A DNA stretch of 64,000 nt, from positions 744,001-808,000 of the forward strand of contig JAHBWI010000002.1 in the NCBI GenBank assembly GCA_019637075.1, read 5' to 3'. Each line of letters opens with the position of its first letter. Within the stretch, counting starts at the first letter, position 1. The notes under the pieces were generated by a model. The model made no database searches and was not told where the DNA came from. It saw only the letters and a program-made list of their open reading frames with translations. Of the stretch, positions 35,758 through 44,237 are shown one piece after another. Origin of the DNA: Nitrospiraceae bacterium. GTDB lineage: Bacteria > Nitrospirota > Nitrospiria > Nitrospirales > Nitrospiraceae. The position numbers and the translations under genes are program-made.

Positions 35758-36609
35758 ATGAGTGCGGCCGCCATTCGACGTCCCTTCATTGTTCCCCCAA
35801 CCCTGATTCTCTACCACGCCGAATGCGCGGACGGTTTCGGCGCCGCCTGGGCCATCTGGAGACGATATCCGGAGGCGAGATTCCAGCCCGTCAAGCACGG
35901 TGAACCGCCTCCCGCCGATCTTGGCGGCGAACGCGTCGTCATTGTGGATTTCAGCTACACCCGCCCCACCCTGGAGGCGATGGCGAAAGAAGCCGACGCC
36001 CTCATCGTCCTCGACCATCACATTACAGCCGAGCAAGCCCTTGCGGACCTGCCCTTCGCCCATTTTGATCTGTCGAAATCCGGAGCCCTCTTAGCATGGG
36101 AATGGGCGCATGACGAGCCGGCGCCCTGGCTCCTGCGCTATGTGCAGGACAAGGACCTGTGGCACTGGGCGCTGCCGCACAGCCGGGAAATCAGTGCCGC
36201 GCTCGCCTCTCACCCGTTCGACTTCGAGCTCTGGAGCCGCTTCGAGCAGCATGAACTGGAACGGGAGGGGCGGGCGATCTTGCGTTATGAGAATGAGCTG
36301 GTGACCAAGCTCGCCTCTCACGTCATGATGGTTCGATTCGAAGGGGAACTCGTGCCGTCGGTTCAGAGCGCCGTGCTGACGAGCCAGATCGGCGAGCGGC
36401 TTTCAGCCCAGCATCCCTTTTGCCTCATCTGGCACGATCGTAACGGTCGCCGGTACTACAGCATGCGCTCGCGCGAGGACGGCACCGACGTCGGCGGCAT
36501 TGCGGCCTCCTTCGGTGGCGGAGGTCACACCCATGCGGCCGGGTTTTCCGTTCCGTTGCAGCCCGACGGATCGGTTCCTGCGGATCCTCGGCTCCCCCGG
36601 CCAGCCTAA
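35758..36609 (+). CDS. DHH-family phosphoesterase
   Basis: A 283-residue protein with the metal-binding DHH motif (VLDHHIT, about residues 83-89), an early His/Asp set (YHAECADGFGAAW, 19-31), the aspartate of VDFSY, and a C-terminal DHHA1-like GGGGHTHAAGF. Relatives include nanoRNases, oligoribonucleases and phosphodiesterases of cyclic dinucleotides. The N-terminal YHxxxxDG pattern is that of stand-alone phosphohydrolases. It lies between the LOG-family gene and a rhomboid gene. The substrate cannot be named. The message may be leaderless. Confidence 0.87.
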   Translation: MSAAAIRRPFIVPPTLILYHAECADGFGAAWAIWRRYPEARFQPVKHGEPPPADLGGERVVIVDFSYTRPTLEAMAKEADALIVLDHHITAEQALADLPFAHFDLSKSGALLAWEWAHDEPAPWLLRYVQDKDLWHWALPHSREISAALASHPFDFELWSRFEQHELEREGRAILRYENELVTKLASHVMMVRFEGELVPSVQSAVLTSQIGERLSAQHPFCLIWHDRNGRRYYSMRSREDGTDVGGIAASFGGGGHTHAAGFSVPLQPDGSVPADPRLPRPA

Positions 36610-36636
36610 TCCCGACCAGCCCGCAGAGGTGCCCCC

Positions 36637-37338
36637 ATGATGCCGCTGCATGACGACAATCCCACCGAACTTACCCCGGTCGTCACGGTCAGCTTCATCG
36701 TCGCCTGTTGCCTCATCTTCTTTTATCAAGCCTCGCTCCCCTCCGGACCGGGTGAAGCGTTCGTCTTCAGTTACGGCGCTATTCCGGCATTGGTGCTTGG
36801 CCATGCTCGACTTCCCGCGGAAGTTGCGGCCATCCCGGCCTATGCGACGCTCTTCACCAGCATGTTCCTGCACGGCGGATTGATGCATCTGCTGGGCAAC
36901 ATGCTGTACCTGTGGGTGTTTGGGAACAACATCGAAGACGTGATGGGGCATGGCCGCTTCGTCATCTTCTATGTGACGTGCGGTCTGTTAGCCGCCTTCT
37001 CCCATGCGCTCACCGATCCCTCATCGACCGTGCCGATGGTGGGAGCCAGCGGCGCAATTTCCGGCGTCCTCGGGGCTTACCTGCTGCTGTTTCCTCGCGC
37101 GCGCGTGCTCGTGCTGGCTCCATACATCGGCACAACGTATGTGCCGGCCGGGTTCGTGCTCGGGCTCTGGTTCGTCATGCAGATCCTGAGCGGCGGTGCG
37201 AGCCTCGGCTCCAAGGGCGGCGGTGTGGCATTCTTCGCGCACATCGGAGGGTTTGTGGCGGGGATGATTCTGATCGGACTCTTTAAACGGCGGGACGTCG
37301 AGTTTTTCGCTCCGGCGCGGCATGCCGAATGGAGATGA
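36637..37338 (+). CDS. Rhomboid-family intramembrane serine protease
   Basis: A 233-residue polytopic protein with six hydrophobic helices. The catalytic Ser is in GASGAISG (about residues 133-140) and the catalytic His in FFAHIGGFVAG (about 201-211). The conserved HGGLMHLLGNMLYLWVFG loop and helix (about 78-95) is complete. Rhomboids cleave membrane proteins within or near the bilayer. The gene starts 27 bases after the DHH gene on the same strand, so co-transcription is likely. It converges with purK; the 95-base gap holds no clear terminator. No substrate can be inferred. Confidence 0.92.
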   Translation: MMPLHDDNPTELTPVVTVSFIVACCLIFFYQASLPSGPGEAFVFSYGAIPALVLGHARLPAEVAAIPAYATLFTSMFLHGGLMHLLGNMLYLWVFGNNIEDVMGHGRFVIFYVTCGLLAAFSHALTDPSSTVPMVGASGAISGVLGAYLLLFPRARVLVLAPYIGTTYVPAGFVLGLWFVMQILSGGASLGSKGGGVAFFAHIGGFVAGMILIGLFKRRDVEFFAPARHAEWR

Positions 37339-37433
37339 GCATTCTCGTCGCTCGTGAAGCGAATCTCGCCACGTCCTGTTTTGGAGAATCGTTGCCGTCG
37401 ATCACGGCCGGACAGTCGAATGAGGCGGGCGTC

Positions 37434-38579
37434 TTAGCGGAGGATAGCGCAGAAGGCATCGGCCCTGGCAGCTGCCTCGCCGGTGGAGTCAGCCAGGAAG
37501 GTCACATGGCCCATTTTCCGCCGCGGCCGAACCGTCCGTTTTCCATAGAAATGCACGGCGGCACCCGGCACCTCAAAGAGATTCCCCTTACCGCTCACGG
37601 CATCAATCTCTGACCCGATCAAGTTGATCATCACTGCGGGGCTCAATAAGCGAACTTCACCAAGAGGCAGGCCACAAAGGACGCGCACCTGCTGTTCGAA
37701 CTGCGAGACGGTGCAGGCATCGAGCGTATAGTGGCCTGAGTTGTGCGGACGCGGCGCCACCTCGTTGATCAACACACGGCCGTCCGCCATCACGAACAAC
37801 TCGACACAGAACACCCCTATACCCTTCAACGCCGTCACCGCACGAGCCGCTAAGTCCGTCGCGTGATCGGCAACGCCTGAGGAAACGTCAGCCGGTACCG
37901 TAGTCCGTCTCAGAATTCCGGCTTCATGCACATTGTCCACGAGCGGATAGGTGCGGATCGCGCCGTCCACCCCCCGCACGACCAAGACCGAAACCTCCCG
38001 TTCGAACCGCAGCAGTTCTTCCGCAATCCATCGCATACCCGGTTGCGCGCCTTCTTGCATGGCCGCCCGCGCCTGCGTTAGCTCGGCTGTTCCCGTGACC
38101 ATCCACTGCCCTTTCCCGTCATACCCGGAGCGGGCGGTCTTGCAGATCAACGGCAGACCAAGCGCCTCGTCACGGCCCAATTGCTGTGGACTCGTAATGA
38201 TAGAAAACCGCGGGACCGCCAGGCCCTGCCGCTGCAGGAAGGTCTTTTGTTCAATGCGATCTTGGATGATCCGAAGCACCGAACTGGATGGCCTGACCGG
38301 CCGCTCCTGCTCCAGCCTCGCACAGAGGTCGCTGGGGACATTTTCCCATTCGAAGGTCACGGCCTGGACCTGCCGCGCAAACTCGGCGGCCGCCGCGGTA
38401 TCCGCAAAGGGCTTCGTAATCGAGCATTCTGCCAGTCGATGCGCCGGGGCATCGGCATCAGGGTCCCAGACCGCCACCCGATAGCCCAGGCGACGGGCGG
38501 CGGCGGCAAACATGGCCCCGAGCTGGCCTCCGCCAAGAACACCAATGGTCGCGCCTGGTGCAAGGAGCGGATCGGTCAC
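37434..38579 (-). CDS. purK: 5-(carboxyamino)imidazole ribonucleotide synthase
   Basis: ATP-grasp enzyme of purine biosynthesis that carboxylates AIR with bicarbonate to give N5-CAIR. The 381-residue product begins GVLGGGQLGAMFAAAA (residues 13-28), and contains FEWENVP, CKTARSGYDGKGQWMV, the metal-binding FVMADGRVLINEVAPRPHNSGHYT and the C-terminal HFYGKRTVRPRRKMGH. The length and motifs are standard. Its start overlaps the purE stop by four bases (ATGA), so the pair is translationally coupled and works in sequence. Confidence 0.97.
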   Translation of the reverse strand: MTDPLLAPGATIGVLGGGQLGAMFAAAARRLGYRVAVWDPDADAPAHRLAECSITKPFADTAAAAEFARQVQAVTFEWENVPSDLCARLEQERPVRPSSSVLRIIQDRIEQKTFLQRQGLAVPRFSIITSPQQLGRDEALGLPLICKTARSGYDGKGQWMVTGTAELTQARAAMQEGAQPGMRWIAEELLRFEREVSVLVVRGVDGAIRTYPLVDNVHEAGILRRTTVPADVSSGVADHATDLAARAVTALKGIGVFCVELFVMADGRVLINEVAPRPHNSGHYTLDACTVSQFEQQVRVLCGLPLGEVRLLSPAVMINLIGSEIDAVSGKGNLFEVPGAAVHFYGKRTVRPRRKMGHVTFLADSTGEAAARADAFCAILR

Positions 38580-39130
38580 GGGCGCCGGCTCGTACTGGCT
38601 GAAGCGGTCGATCGAAACGGCGGGTTGAGTCGGCCGTCATCCTGCGAATCCAAGACCGATTGGGTCTGATTGGCCCGGTATCGCTTGAACCGTTGGCGAA
38701 TCTCGGGGGACGCCAATGAAAGAATTTGCGCCGCCAGCAACGCGGCATTTTCGGCCCCGCCGATCGCCACCGTCGCAACGGGGATGCCACGTGGCATCTG
38801 CACGATGGACAGCAACGAATCCAAGCCCCGTAACTGTTCTGTGGGAATGGGCACACCAATGACCGGTACGTGCGTCTTAGCCGCCAGCATACCCGGCAGG
38901 TGCGCGGCGCCTCCAGCCCCGGCGATGATGACCTGAATTCCCCGCTCCGGCGCCTGCTCGGCATAGGCAAAGAGACGGTCCGGGGTGCGATGGGCCGATA
39001 CCACCAACAATTCGTTGGGGATGCCAAGTTCATTCAACAGTGCCACTGCCTTTTCAAGGACTGGGAAATCCGATTTGCTGCCGCCGAGTACACCGACGAT
39101 GGACTTGGGAGTTTTGTTGGTTTTTGCCAT
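38576..39130 (-). CDS. purE: N5-carboxyaminoimidazole ribonucleotide mutase
   Basis: Class I PurE, converting N5-CAIR to CAIR in purine biosynthesis. The 184-residue product has the active-site GGSKSDFPVLEKA (about residues 16-28), VVSAHRTPDR (about 43-52) and AGAGGAAHLPGMLAA. The tail beyond about residue 160 (RANQTQSVLDSQ and onward) is longer than usual and polar. ATG 39130 is chosen as the start, with AGGTGA upstream; a GTG four codons earlier is possible. It is coupled to purK by an ATGA overlap. Confidence 0.96.
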   Translation of the reverse strand: MAKTNKTPKSIVGVLGGSKSDFPVLEKAVALLNELGIPNELLVVSAHRTPDRLFAYAEQAPERGIQVIIAGAGGAAHLPGMLAAKTHVPVIGVPIPTEQLRGLDSLLSIVQMPRGIPVATVAIGGAENAALLAAQILSLASPEIRQRFKRYRANQTQSVLDSQDDGRLNPPFRSTASASTSRRP

Positions 39131-39170
39131 GAGCAAGGTCACCTAGGTCGAGGGGTGAATAAACGTAGGA

Positions 39171-39200
39171 ACCTTAGCCGTTCCCCTATCGAAGGGTCAA
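39171..39200 (-). promoter_or_regulatory. Sigma-70 type promoter for purEK
   Basis: Minus-strand TTGACC (39200-39195) and TAAGGT (39176-39171) with 18-base spacing, about 40 bases before the purE ATG. Confidence 0.4.
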
Positions 39201-39229
39201 GCCGGAGATCGCCGAAAACCCTGCTTGAA

Positions 39230-39259
39230 TTGACCAACCTCTCGAAAATCCACTATCAT
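39230..39259 (+). promoter_or_regulatory. Sigma-70 type promoter for the export-like operon
   Basis: TTGACC (39230-39235) and TATCAT (39254-39259) with 18-base spacing. Transcription would begin near 39266, about 35 bases before the TTG start of the HlyD-like gene. Confidence 0.5.
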
Positions 39260-39299
39260 AAACACTGGTCAAGTTGCCTTGCTCTGCGCGGAGGACCCG

Positions 39300-40736
39300 T
39301 TGCAACGCATCCGAGAGGGTCTGAAAGCCAACATCCGCTCCCTCGTCAACCGACATACCGGATTGGATGAGATTGCGGTTGACGATCTGGCCACCTCCAC
39401 GAAACTCCAATCGTGGGAGGCGGTACAGATCCCCGAACGGCTGCGCTTTTCTTCGCGCCTGGCCATCAAGCTTGTCGCGCTGTTCATCCTGATCGTCGCC
39501 TTCGTCCCCTGGACCCAAACCATTACCGTCACCGGACAGCTTTCCGCCTACACCCCGTTCGAGCGGCCGCAGGACATCGAAGCCCAGATCACCGGCCGCA
39601 TCAGGAAGTGGCATATTTTCGAAGGCGTGCGCGTCAAACAGGGCGATATCATCCTCGAACTCGACGACTACGATCCCAACTACATGGCCCCCGACCTCCT
39701 GAACTTGCTCGATCAGCGCAAACAGGCGCTGACGGACACTCACAAGGCAGCGACGAGTCGTGCCGACCAACTCGACCGACGCATCAAGGAAATGCAGAAT
39801 CTCGTGAAGGCTGCCGTACCCTCGGCCGGCGCGCGCGTGCTGGAGGCGGAAAGTAAGGTTCGCGAGGCCCACCAGAAGGTCGAGGCGGCGAGAATTGCCG
39901 TCACCACCGCTGAGCTCAACGTCGACCGCCACAAACAGTTGGCCGAGCAGGGGCTGGTGTCCCAGCGGGAGCTCGAACTGACCATCCAGTCCGCGATCGC
40001 CAGCAAGGCTGATCTGCAGGGAGCGCAGGCCAACTTGAAAGCGGCCGAGCAGGGCATGAAGGCCTTGAGCTTCGGCCGGGAACAGGTCAACGCCGAAGTC
40101 TTGCAGCGGCTGCTGGACGCCGAGGCGGCGAGAGACGCATCGATCGCCGAGGCAGCCAGGGCGACCGACCAGTTGGCCGACGTCTCCTTACGGCTTTCGA
40201 ACGCCAACCAACGCCGGCTGGCCAGCCGCATCTATGCGCCGATCGACGGCACAGTCGTGAAAATGTCGCAAGCCGGCGCGGGGGAAACCGTACGGCCGGG
40301 TGAAAAACTGTTGCGCATTTCTCCGACGAGCACCGACAAGGCCATCGAGATGACGGCCGATGGATTGGATGCTCCGCTGTTGAACGTCGGACGGAAGGTC
40401 AAGATCCTGTTCTACGGCATTCCGGCCATCCCGCTTCCCGCCTGGCCCGAACTGATGGCCGGCACCTACAACGGGGTCATCAAGGTGGTCGACCAAGTCG
40501 ACGACGGCAAAGGCAACTTCCGCTTCTGGGTCGTACCGGATCCCGACGAGCGCCCCTGGCCGCCGCAGGAACATGTGCGCCAGGGCACGAAGGTGATGGG
40601 TTGGGTCGTCCTCAACCGTGTCCCGCTTTGGTATGAGCTGTGGCGCCGATTCAACCTCTTCCCGCCCGACTATCAGGAGCGCCCGCCGAGCCTGATCGAT
40701 ACCCTCCTGCCCAAGGCTGGGCGAGGGGCGAAATAG
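39300..40736 (+). CDS. HlyD-family adaptor of a type I-like exporter
   Basis: A 478-residue inner-membrane adaptor. A TTG start at 39300 is chosen because GGAGG lies 5 bases before it; the frame opens 7 codons earlier without such a site. A cytoplasmic N-terminus of about 50 residues leads into one helix (about 54-71). A lipoyl half-motif follows (GRIRKWHIFEGVRVKQGDIILELDD), a long coiled coil (about 115-290, rich in Ala, Glu and Arg), the second half (IYAPIDGTVVKMSQAGAGE) and a beta domain with VKILFYGIPAIP. It opens the operon HlyD-TolC-ABC-ABC-sensor. In type I secretion such adaptors bridge the ABC pump and TolC; here the ABC proteins look unable to hydrolyse ATP normally. Confidence 0.9.
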   Translation: MQRIREGLKANIRSLVNRHTGLDEIAVDDLATSTKLQSWEAVQIPERLRFSSRLAIKLVALFILIVAFVPWTQTITVTGQLSAYTPFERPQDIEAQITGRIRKWHIFEGVRVKQGDIILELDDYDPNYMAPDLLNLLDQRKQALTDTHKAATSRADQLDRRIKEMQNLVKAAVPSAGARVLEAESKVREAHQKVEAARIAVTTAELNVDRHKQLAEQGLVSQRELELTIQSAIASKADLQGAQANLKAAEQGMKALSFGREQVNAEVLQRLLDAEAARDASIAEAARATDQLADVSLRLSNANQRRLASRIYAPIDGTVVKMSQAGAGETVRPGEKLLRISPTSTDKAIEMTADGLDAPLLNVGRKVKILFYGIPAIPLPAWPELMAGTYNGVIKVVDQVDDGKGNFRFWVVPDPDERPWPPQEHVRQGTKVMGWVVLNRVPLWYELWRRFNLFPPDYQERPPSLIDTLLPKAGRGAK

Positions 40737-40820
40737 ATCTTTCCCCGTGCTGGATTCCGGCTGGGGCACCCTCTCTTTCAGTCCGAACCCTTTTCTTCGT
40801 CTGGTGAAAGGAGTCACCTC

Positions 40821-42311
40821 ATGACACGTCCGGTCTTGGTCTTTGTGCTGATTGCGGCGGCCACCTTGCTGCCGCGCCTGAGCTTCGCGGCGGAGGAACC
40901 GAGCAAGGGACGACCGTTACCCCCGATTCCGCTTTCGCTCGATGAAGTGTTGGCATGGATCGACCGGGCTCATCCCCTGCTCAAGGGCGCGGGAACGGAC
41001 AAAGTCGCCGCCCGAGGAAAAATGTTGAAGGCCCTGGGCGCGTTCGAACCGACCTTCATCAACGACACGGAAGTCGAGCGATTCGTTTCCAAGACCGATC
41101 CCGGCAAAGGCACGCAGACCGTCGGCTTCAACGATACGCTGGTGGAAGCCCGCCATCCCTGGGGCTTTAGAGGCAGCGCCGGGTTTCGTCAGGCCATCGG
41201 CGACGCCGTCATCCCGGACTTGTCGCTCGGCCACAATCGGCAGGTGCTGGTCGGCGGCTTCGTCCCACTCTTGAAGGGCCTGATGGTCAACCCGGAAAAC
41301 GCCGAACTGCAGCGCTCCGAGTATGCAGATCCGCGAGCGGATGTAAAAATCTCTCAGACCCGGCAGGACCTCTTTCTAGCGGCAGCCAGTCAGTTCTGGG
41401 ATTGGGTCTCGACGGCCAAGTTCGTGGACATTCAGCGCCGCGCCCTGTCCGTCGCGGAAGAGCGCCTGCGACAGGTGGAAGGGCGGGCCAAGGCCGGGGC
41501 GGTCGCCCCGTTGGACGTTGTCGAAGCAGGCCAAGAGGTCCAGCGCCGCCGGGAAGTGGCGATTGCCGCCCAACGCGCGCTGGAGCAAGAGCAGTACAAG
41601 CTCTCGATGTTCCTGTGGGACAACCAGGCCCCGACGATTCCGCCGTTGGAACGGGCCCCGGACTTCCCCCCGCCCGCACCGACGCCGGCCATGGACATGG
41701 TTCAGGCACACAAACTCCAAGCCAAGACGGATCGCCCTGAGATTCGTGAAGTCGACATTGAAGCCAAACTGAACAACATCGACCTCGAGCTGGCCAAGAA
41801 CAACCTCCTGCCGAGTCTCGACGCGGAGGCCGCCCCGGCCCGTGCCCCGGAAAAGTTCGTGCTGGGTCTCGGCTATCGGTTCGGCCTGGAACTGAAGATG
41901 CCGATCCTGCAGCGCAAGAGCCGCGGCGAGGTCCTGGAAGCACAGGCCCAGGCCGACCGATTGGTGCTCGTCCAGCGGTACCGGGAGCAGCAGGTCGCCG
42001 TCGATGTGGACAATGCGCTCTCCGCGATCGAGCGGGCCAAGGAGCGAGTCGCCGCCGCCACCGAATCCCTCCGCATGGCCAAAACGCTCGAGGAGGGCGA
42101 ACGGTTCCGATTCAGCCTGGGCGCCACAAGCGTGCTCTTCGTCAATCTCCGTGAGCGGAATTCGGTGGACTCGGAAAACCAACTCGTCAGAGCCAAGGCG
42201 GATTACCAGAAGGCCTTGGCCCTGTACCAGTGGGCGACGGGGTCCTGGGCCAGGAGCACGCCGAGCGCGGTGCCGGTGAATTATCGGATCGGAGCGAACC
42301 TTTCCAAATAG
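40821..42311 (+). CDS. TolC-family outer-membrane efflux protein
   Basis: A 496-residue outer-membrane channel protein with a signal peptide (residues 1-23, cleavage near SFAAEE). Two repeats of the outer-membrane efflux type are visible as long amphipathic helices, including LFLAAASQFWDWVSTAKFVD, ALSVAEERLRQVEGRAKAGAVAPLDVVEA and the later EEGERFRFSLGATSVLFVNLRERN, which match the TolC pattern ExRxxxGxxxxxDVLxA. TolC proteins form trimers that carry substrates across the periplasm and outer membrane. The gene is 84 bases after the HlyD-like gene and precedes the two ABC genes. Confidence 0.9.
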   Translation: MTRPVLVFVLIAAATLLPRLSFAAEEPSKGRPLPPIPLSLDEVLAWIDRAHPLLKGAGTDKVAARGKMLKALGAFEPTFINDTEVERFVSKTDPGKGTQTVGFNDTLVEARHPWGFRGSAGFRQAIGDAVIPDLSLGHNRQVLVGGFVPLLKGLMVNPENAELQRSEYADPRADVKISQTRQDLFLAAASQFWDWVSTAKFVDIQRRALSVAEERLRQVEGRAKAGAVAPLDVVEAGQEVQRRREVAIAAQRALEQEQYKLSMFLWDNQAPTIPPLERAPDFPPPAPTPAMDMVQAHKLQAKTDRPEIREVDIEAKLNNIDLELAKNNLLPSLDAEAAPARAPEKFVLGLGYRFGLELKMPILQRKSRGEVLEAQAQADRLVLVQRYREQQVAVDVDNALSAIERAKERVAAATESLRMAKTLEEGERFRFSLGATSVLFVNLRERNSVDSENQLVRAKADYQKALALYQWATGSWARSTPSAVPVNYRIGANLSK

Positions 42312-42360
42312 TGACAATTTAGGTATCGCTCTGATAGGGTCTAGTGTAGACTGACTGTCC

Positions 42361-42402
42361 CTGAGGCGCGGCCGGGGAGAGATTCTTCCGGCCGCGCCTC
42401 AG
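42361..42402 (+). promoter_or_regulatory. Perfect 15-bp hairpin between tolC-like and first ABC gene
   Basis: Stem CTGAGGCGCGGCCGG (42361-42375) and CCGGCCGCGCCTCAG (42388-42402) around a 12-base loop. No T-run follows, so a simple intrinsic terminator is unlikely. It may protect the 3' end of the upstream message or lower expression of the ABC genes. Confidence 0.6.
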
Positions 42403-42448
42403 TCTGCCGACGAGGAATCGGGATCGGTCCCTACCCAAGAGACGCCCT

Positions 42449-44116
42449 ATGGCCCAGCAGCAGTCGAGCGGTACCGGCAATTTGTTTCAGGCCGTGCTCA
42501 GCCACCTTGGCTTGCTGTTCAGCCTCGAACGCCGCATCCTTGGTCTGGTTTTTTCGTACTCCATTGCCATCGGGCTCTTCTCCCTGATCGTTCCGTTGAC
42601 GGTCCAGGAGTTGGTCAACACCTTCGCTTTCTCGCTGCAACCCGTCACCATCGTGACGTTGGCGGTCATCATGGTCATCGGCCTGCTGTTCGTCGGCGCC
42701 CTCCGCGCCCTGCAATATTTTGCCGTGGAGGTGCTGGAGCGGCGGATCTTCGCGCGGGTCGCCATTGCCATGACCAATCAGTTGCCGCGCTTCCGGTTCC
42801 AAGGCTTCAAGCCGCGCTACGCCAACTACTTCTTTGAAACCATCCTCATGCAGCGGGCCATTTCGGTCCTGCTGGTCGACTTGATCAACGTGATCGTCGG
42901 TGGCGCCGTCGGCATGACGATCCTGGTGTTCTATCACCCCTATTTCCTGCTGTTTAACGCCATTCTGCTCGTCGGCTTCAACGTGGTGTTCTTCCTCATG
43001 AGCCACGGCGGACTCAAGGCCGATATGGATCTCTCGCACGCCAAGTACGACACGCTGCACTGGCTCCAGGAAATCTCCTACAACCTCCTGCACTTCAAGT
43101 CGACCGACAGCCAGGCGTTGCTCATCAAGAAGACCGACGACCTCGTGGACCACTACGTGGACGTGCGCCGGAGGCGCTTCACGATCCTGATCCGGCAATA
43201 CCTAAGCTCCCTTGGGTGGCAGGCATTGGCCCACAGCGGCCTCATCGCCACAGCCGGCTGGCTTCTGAGTATCGGGCAGCTGACGATCGGCCAGTTCGTC
43301 GCTGCCGAAGTCGTCGTGAGCGGCATCCTGTTGAGTTTCGACGGCGTCGTCAAACGCATGGGGCACATCTACTACTTCCTCACGGCGATGGGAGAACTGA
43401 ACTTTCTCTTCTCGCTGCCGAAGGATCAAGACACGGCGACTCTATCGATTCCGCTACCGGACCCTACGGTGCATGGTATTCGGGTCACCTGCAAGGACCT
43501 GAGCTTTGCCTCGGAGCCGGCCCACCCGATCTTTCAGGGATTCAGCTTGGAGGTCACACCGGGCGAGAAAGTGGGGATCTATGCCGGCACAACCGTAGCC
43601 AAGACCGCGCTGGCGCGAGTCCTCTCCGGATTGGAATCGCCGACATCCGGAGTCATCCGCTATAACGGCGTCGACCTCCGCCACCTCAACCTCGATACCG
43701 TGAACCGGTTCAGGGGGTTCGTGCTGGATTCCCAGTTGTCATTGTTCGAAGGGACCATCGAAGAGAACATCGTGCTCGGCCGCAACTACGTCCCCTACAG
43801 CGATGTACGGTGGGCACTGCGGTTCACGGAACTGGAAGAAGAGATCGATGCCCTGCCGCAGGGACTCAAGACCCATGTACGGGCGCCGGGGAAGGTCTTC
43901 GCCCCGACCCATATTCTACGCATCCTGGTCGCCCGGGCGATCCTGGCGCGCCCGCAACTGCTGATCTTTGACGGCATCCTCCACAACATGCAGCCGGCGT
44001 TGAGGGAGGCGATTCTTCGGCGGCTCTGCAGCAAGGATGAGCCCTGGTCCGTGATCTTCGTGTCGAACGATCCGAATTTAACGCCTCACATCGACCGCCG
44101 TATCATCCTCGACTGA
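42449..44116 (+). CDS. ABC exporter-type protein with degenerate ATPase domain (first of pair)
   Basis: A 555-residue protein with the half-transporter layout: six membrane helices (about residues 28-310) and a nucleotide-binding-domain-like C-terminus (about 340-555). The motifs for ATP use are eroded: the Walker A position reads GTTVAKTA (380-387, Lys385 kept but glycines lost), the LSGGQ signature is replaced by APGKVFAP (479-486), the catalytic Glu after Walker B is Gly509 (LLIFDG), and the H-loop His is Asn540 (FVSNDP). The frame is intact throughout. The paralogue downstream shows the same losses. ATP may be bound but normal hydrolysis seems unlikely. No C39 peptidase domain. Role unknown. 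Confidence 0.9.
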   Translation: MAQQQSSGTGNLFQAVLSHLGLLFSLERRILGLVFSYSIAIGLFSLIVPLTVQELVNTFAFSLQPVTIVTLAVIMVIGLLFVGALRALQYFAVEVLERRIFARVAIAMTNQLPRFRFQGFKPRYANYFFETILMQRAISVLLVDLINVIVGGAVGMTILVFYHPYFLLFNAILLVGFNVVFFLMSHGGLKADMDLSHAKYDTLHWLQEISYNLLHFKSTDSQALLIKKTDDLVDHYVDVRRRRFTILIRQYLSSLGWQALAHSGLIATAGWLLSIGQLTIGQFVAAEVVVSGILLSFDGVVKRMGHIYYFLTAMGELNFLFSLPKDQDTATLSIPLPDPTVHGIRVTCKDLSFASEPAHPIFQGFSLEVTPGEKVGIYAGTTVAKTALARVLSGLESPTSGVIRYNGVDLRHLNLDTVNRFRGFVLDSQLSLFEGTIEENIVLGRNYVPYSDVRWALRFTELEEEIDALPQGLKTHVRAPGKVFAPTHILRILVARAILARPQLLIFDGILHNMQPALREAILRRLCSKDEPWSVIFVSNDPNLTPHIDRRIILD

Positions 44117-44237
44117 GGACGCCTTCACTCGGCCGGCCCGGCCCCCGTCACAGCCCGCGCCGGGAGAGGCATCTTGACAGTCGCCCACGGATTGCCGAGA
44201 CTGCGCCAGCAGTTGTCGTATCATCCGAGCCTCCGGC

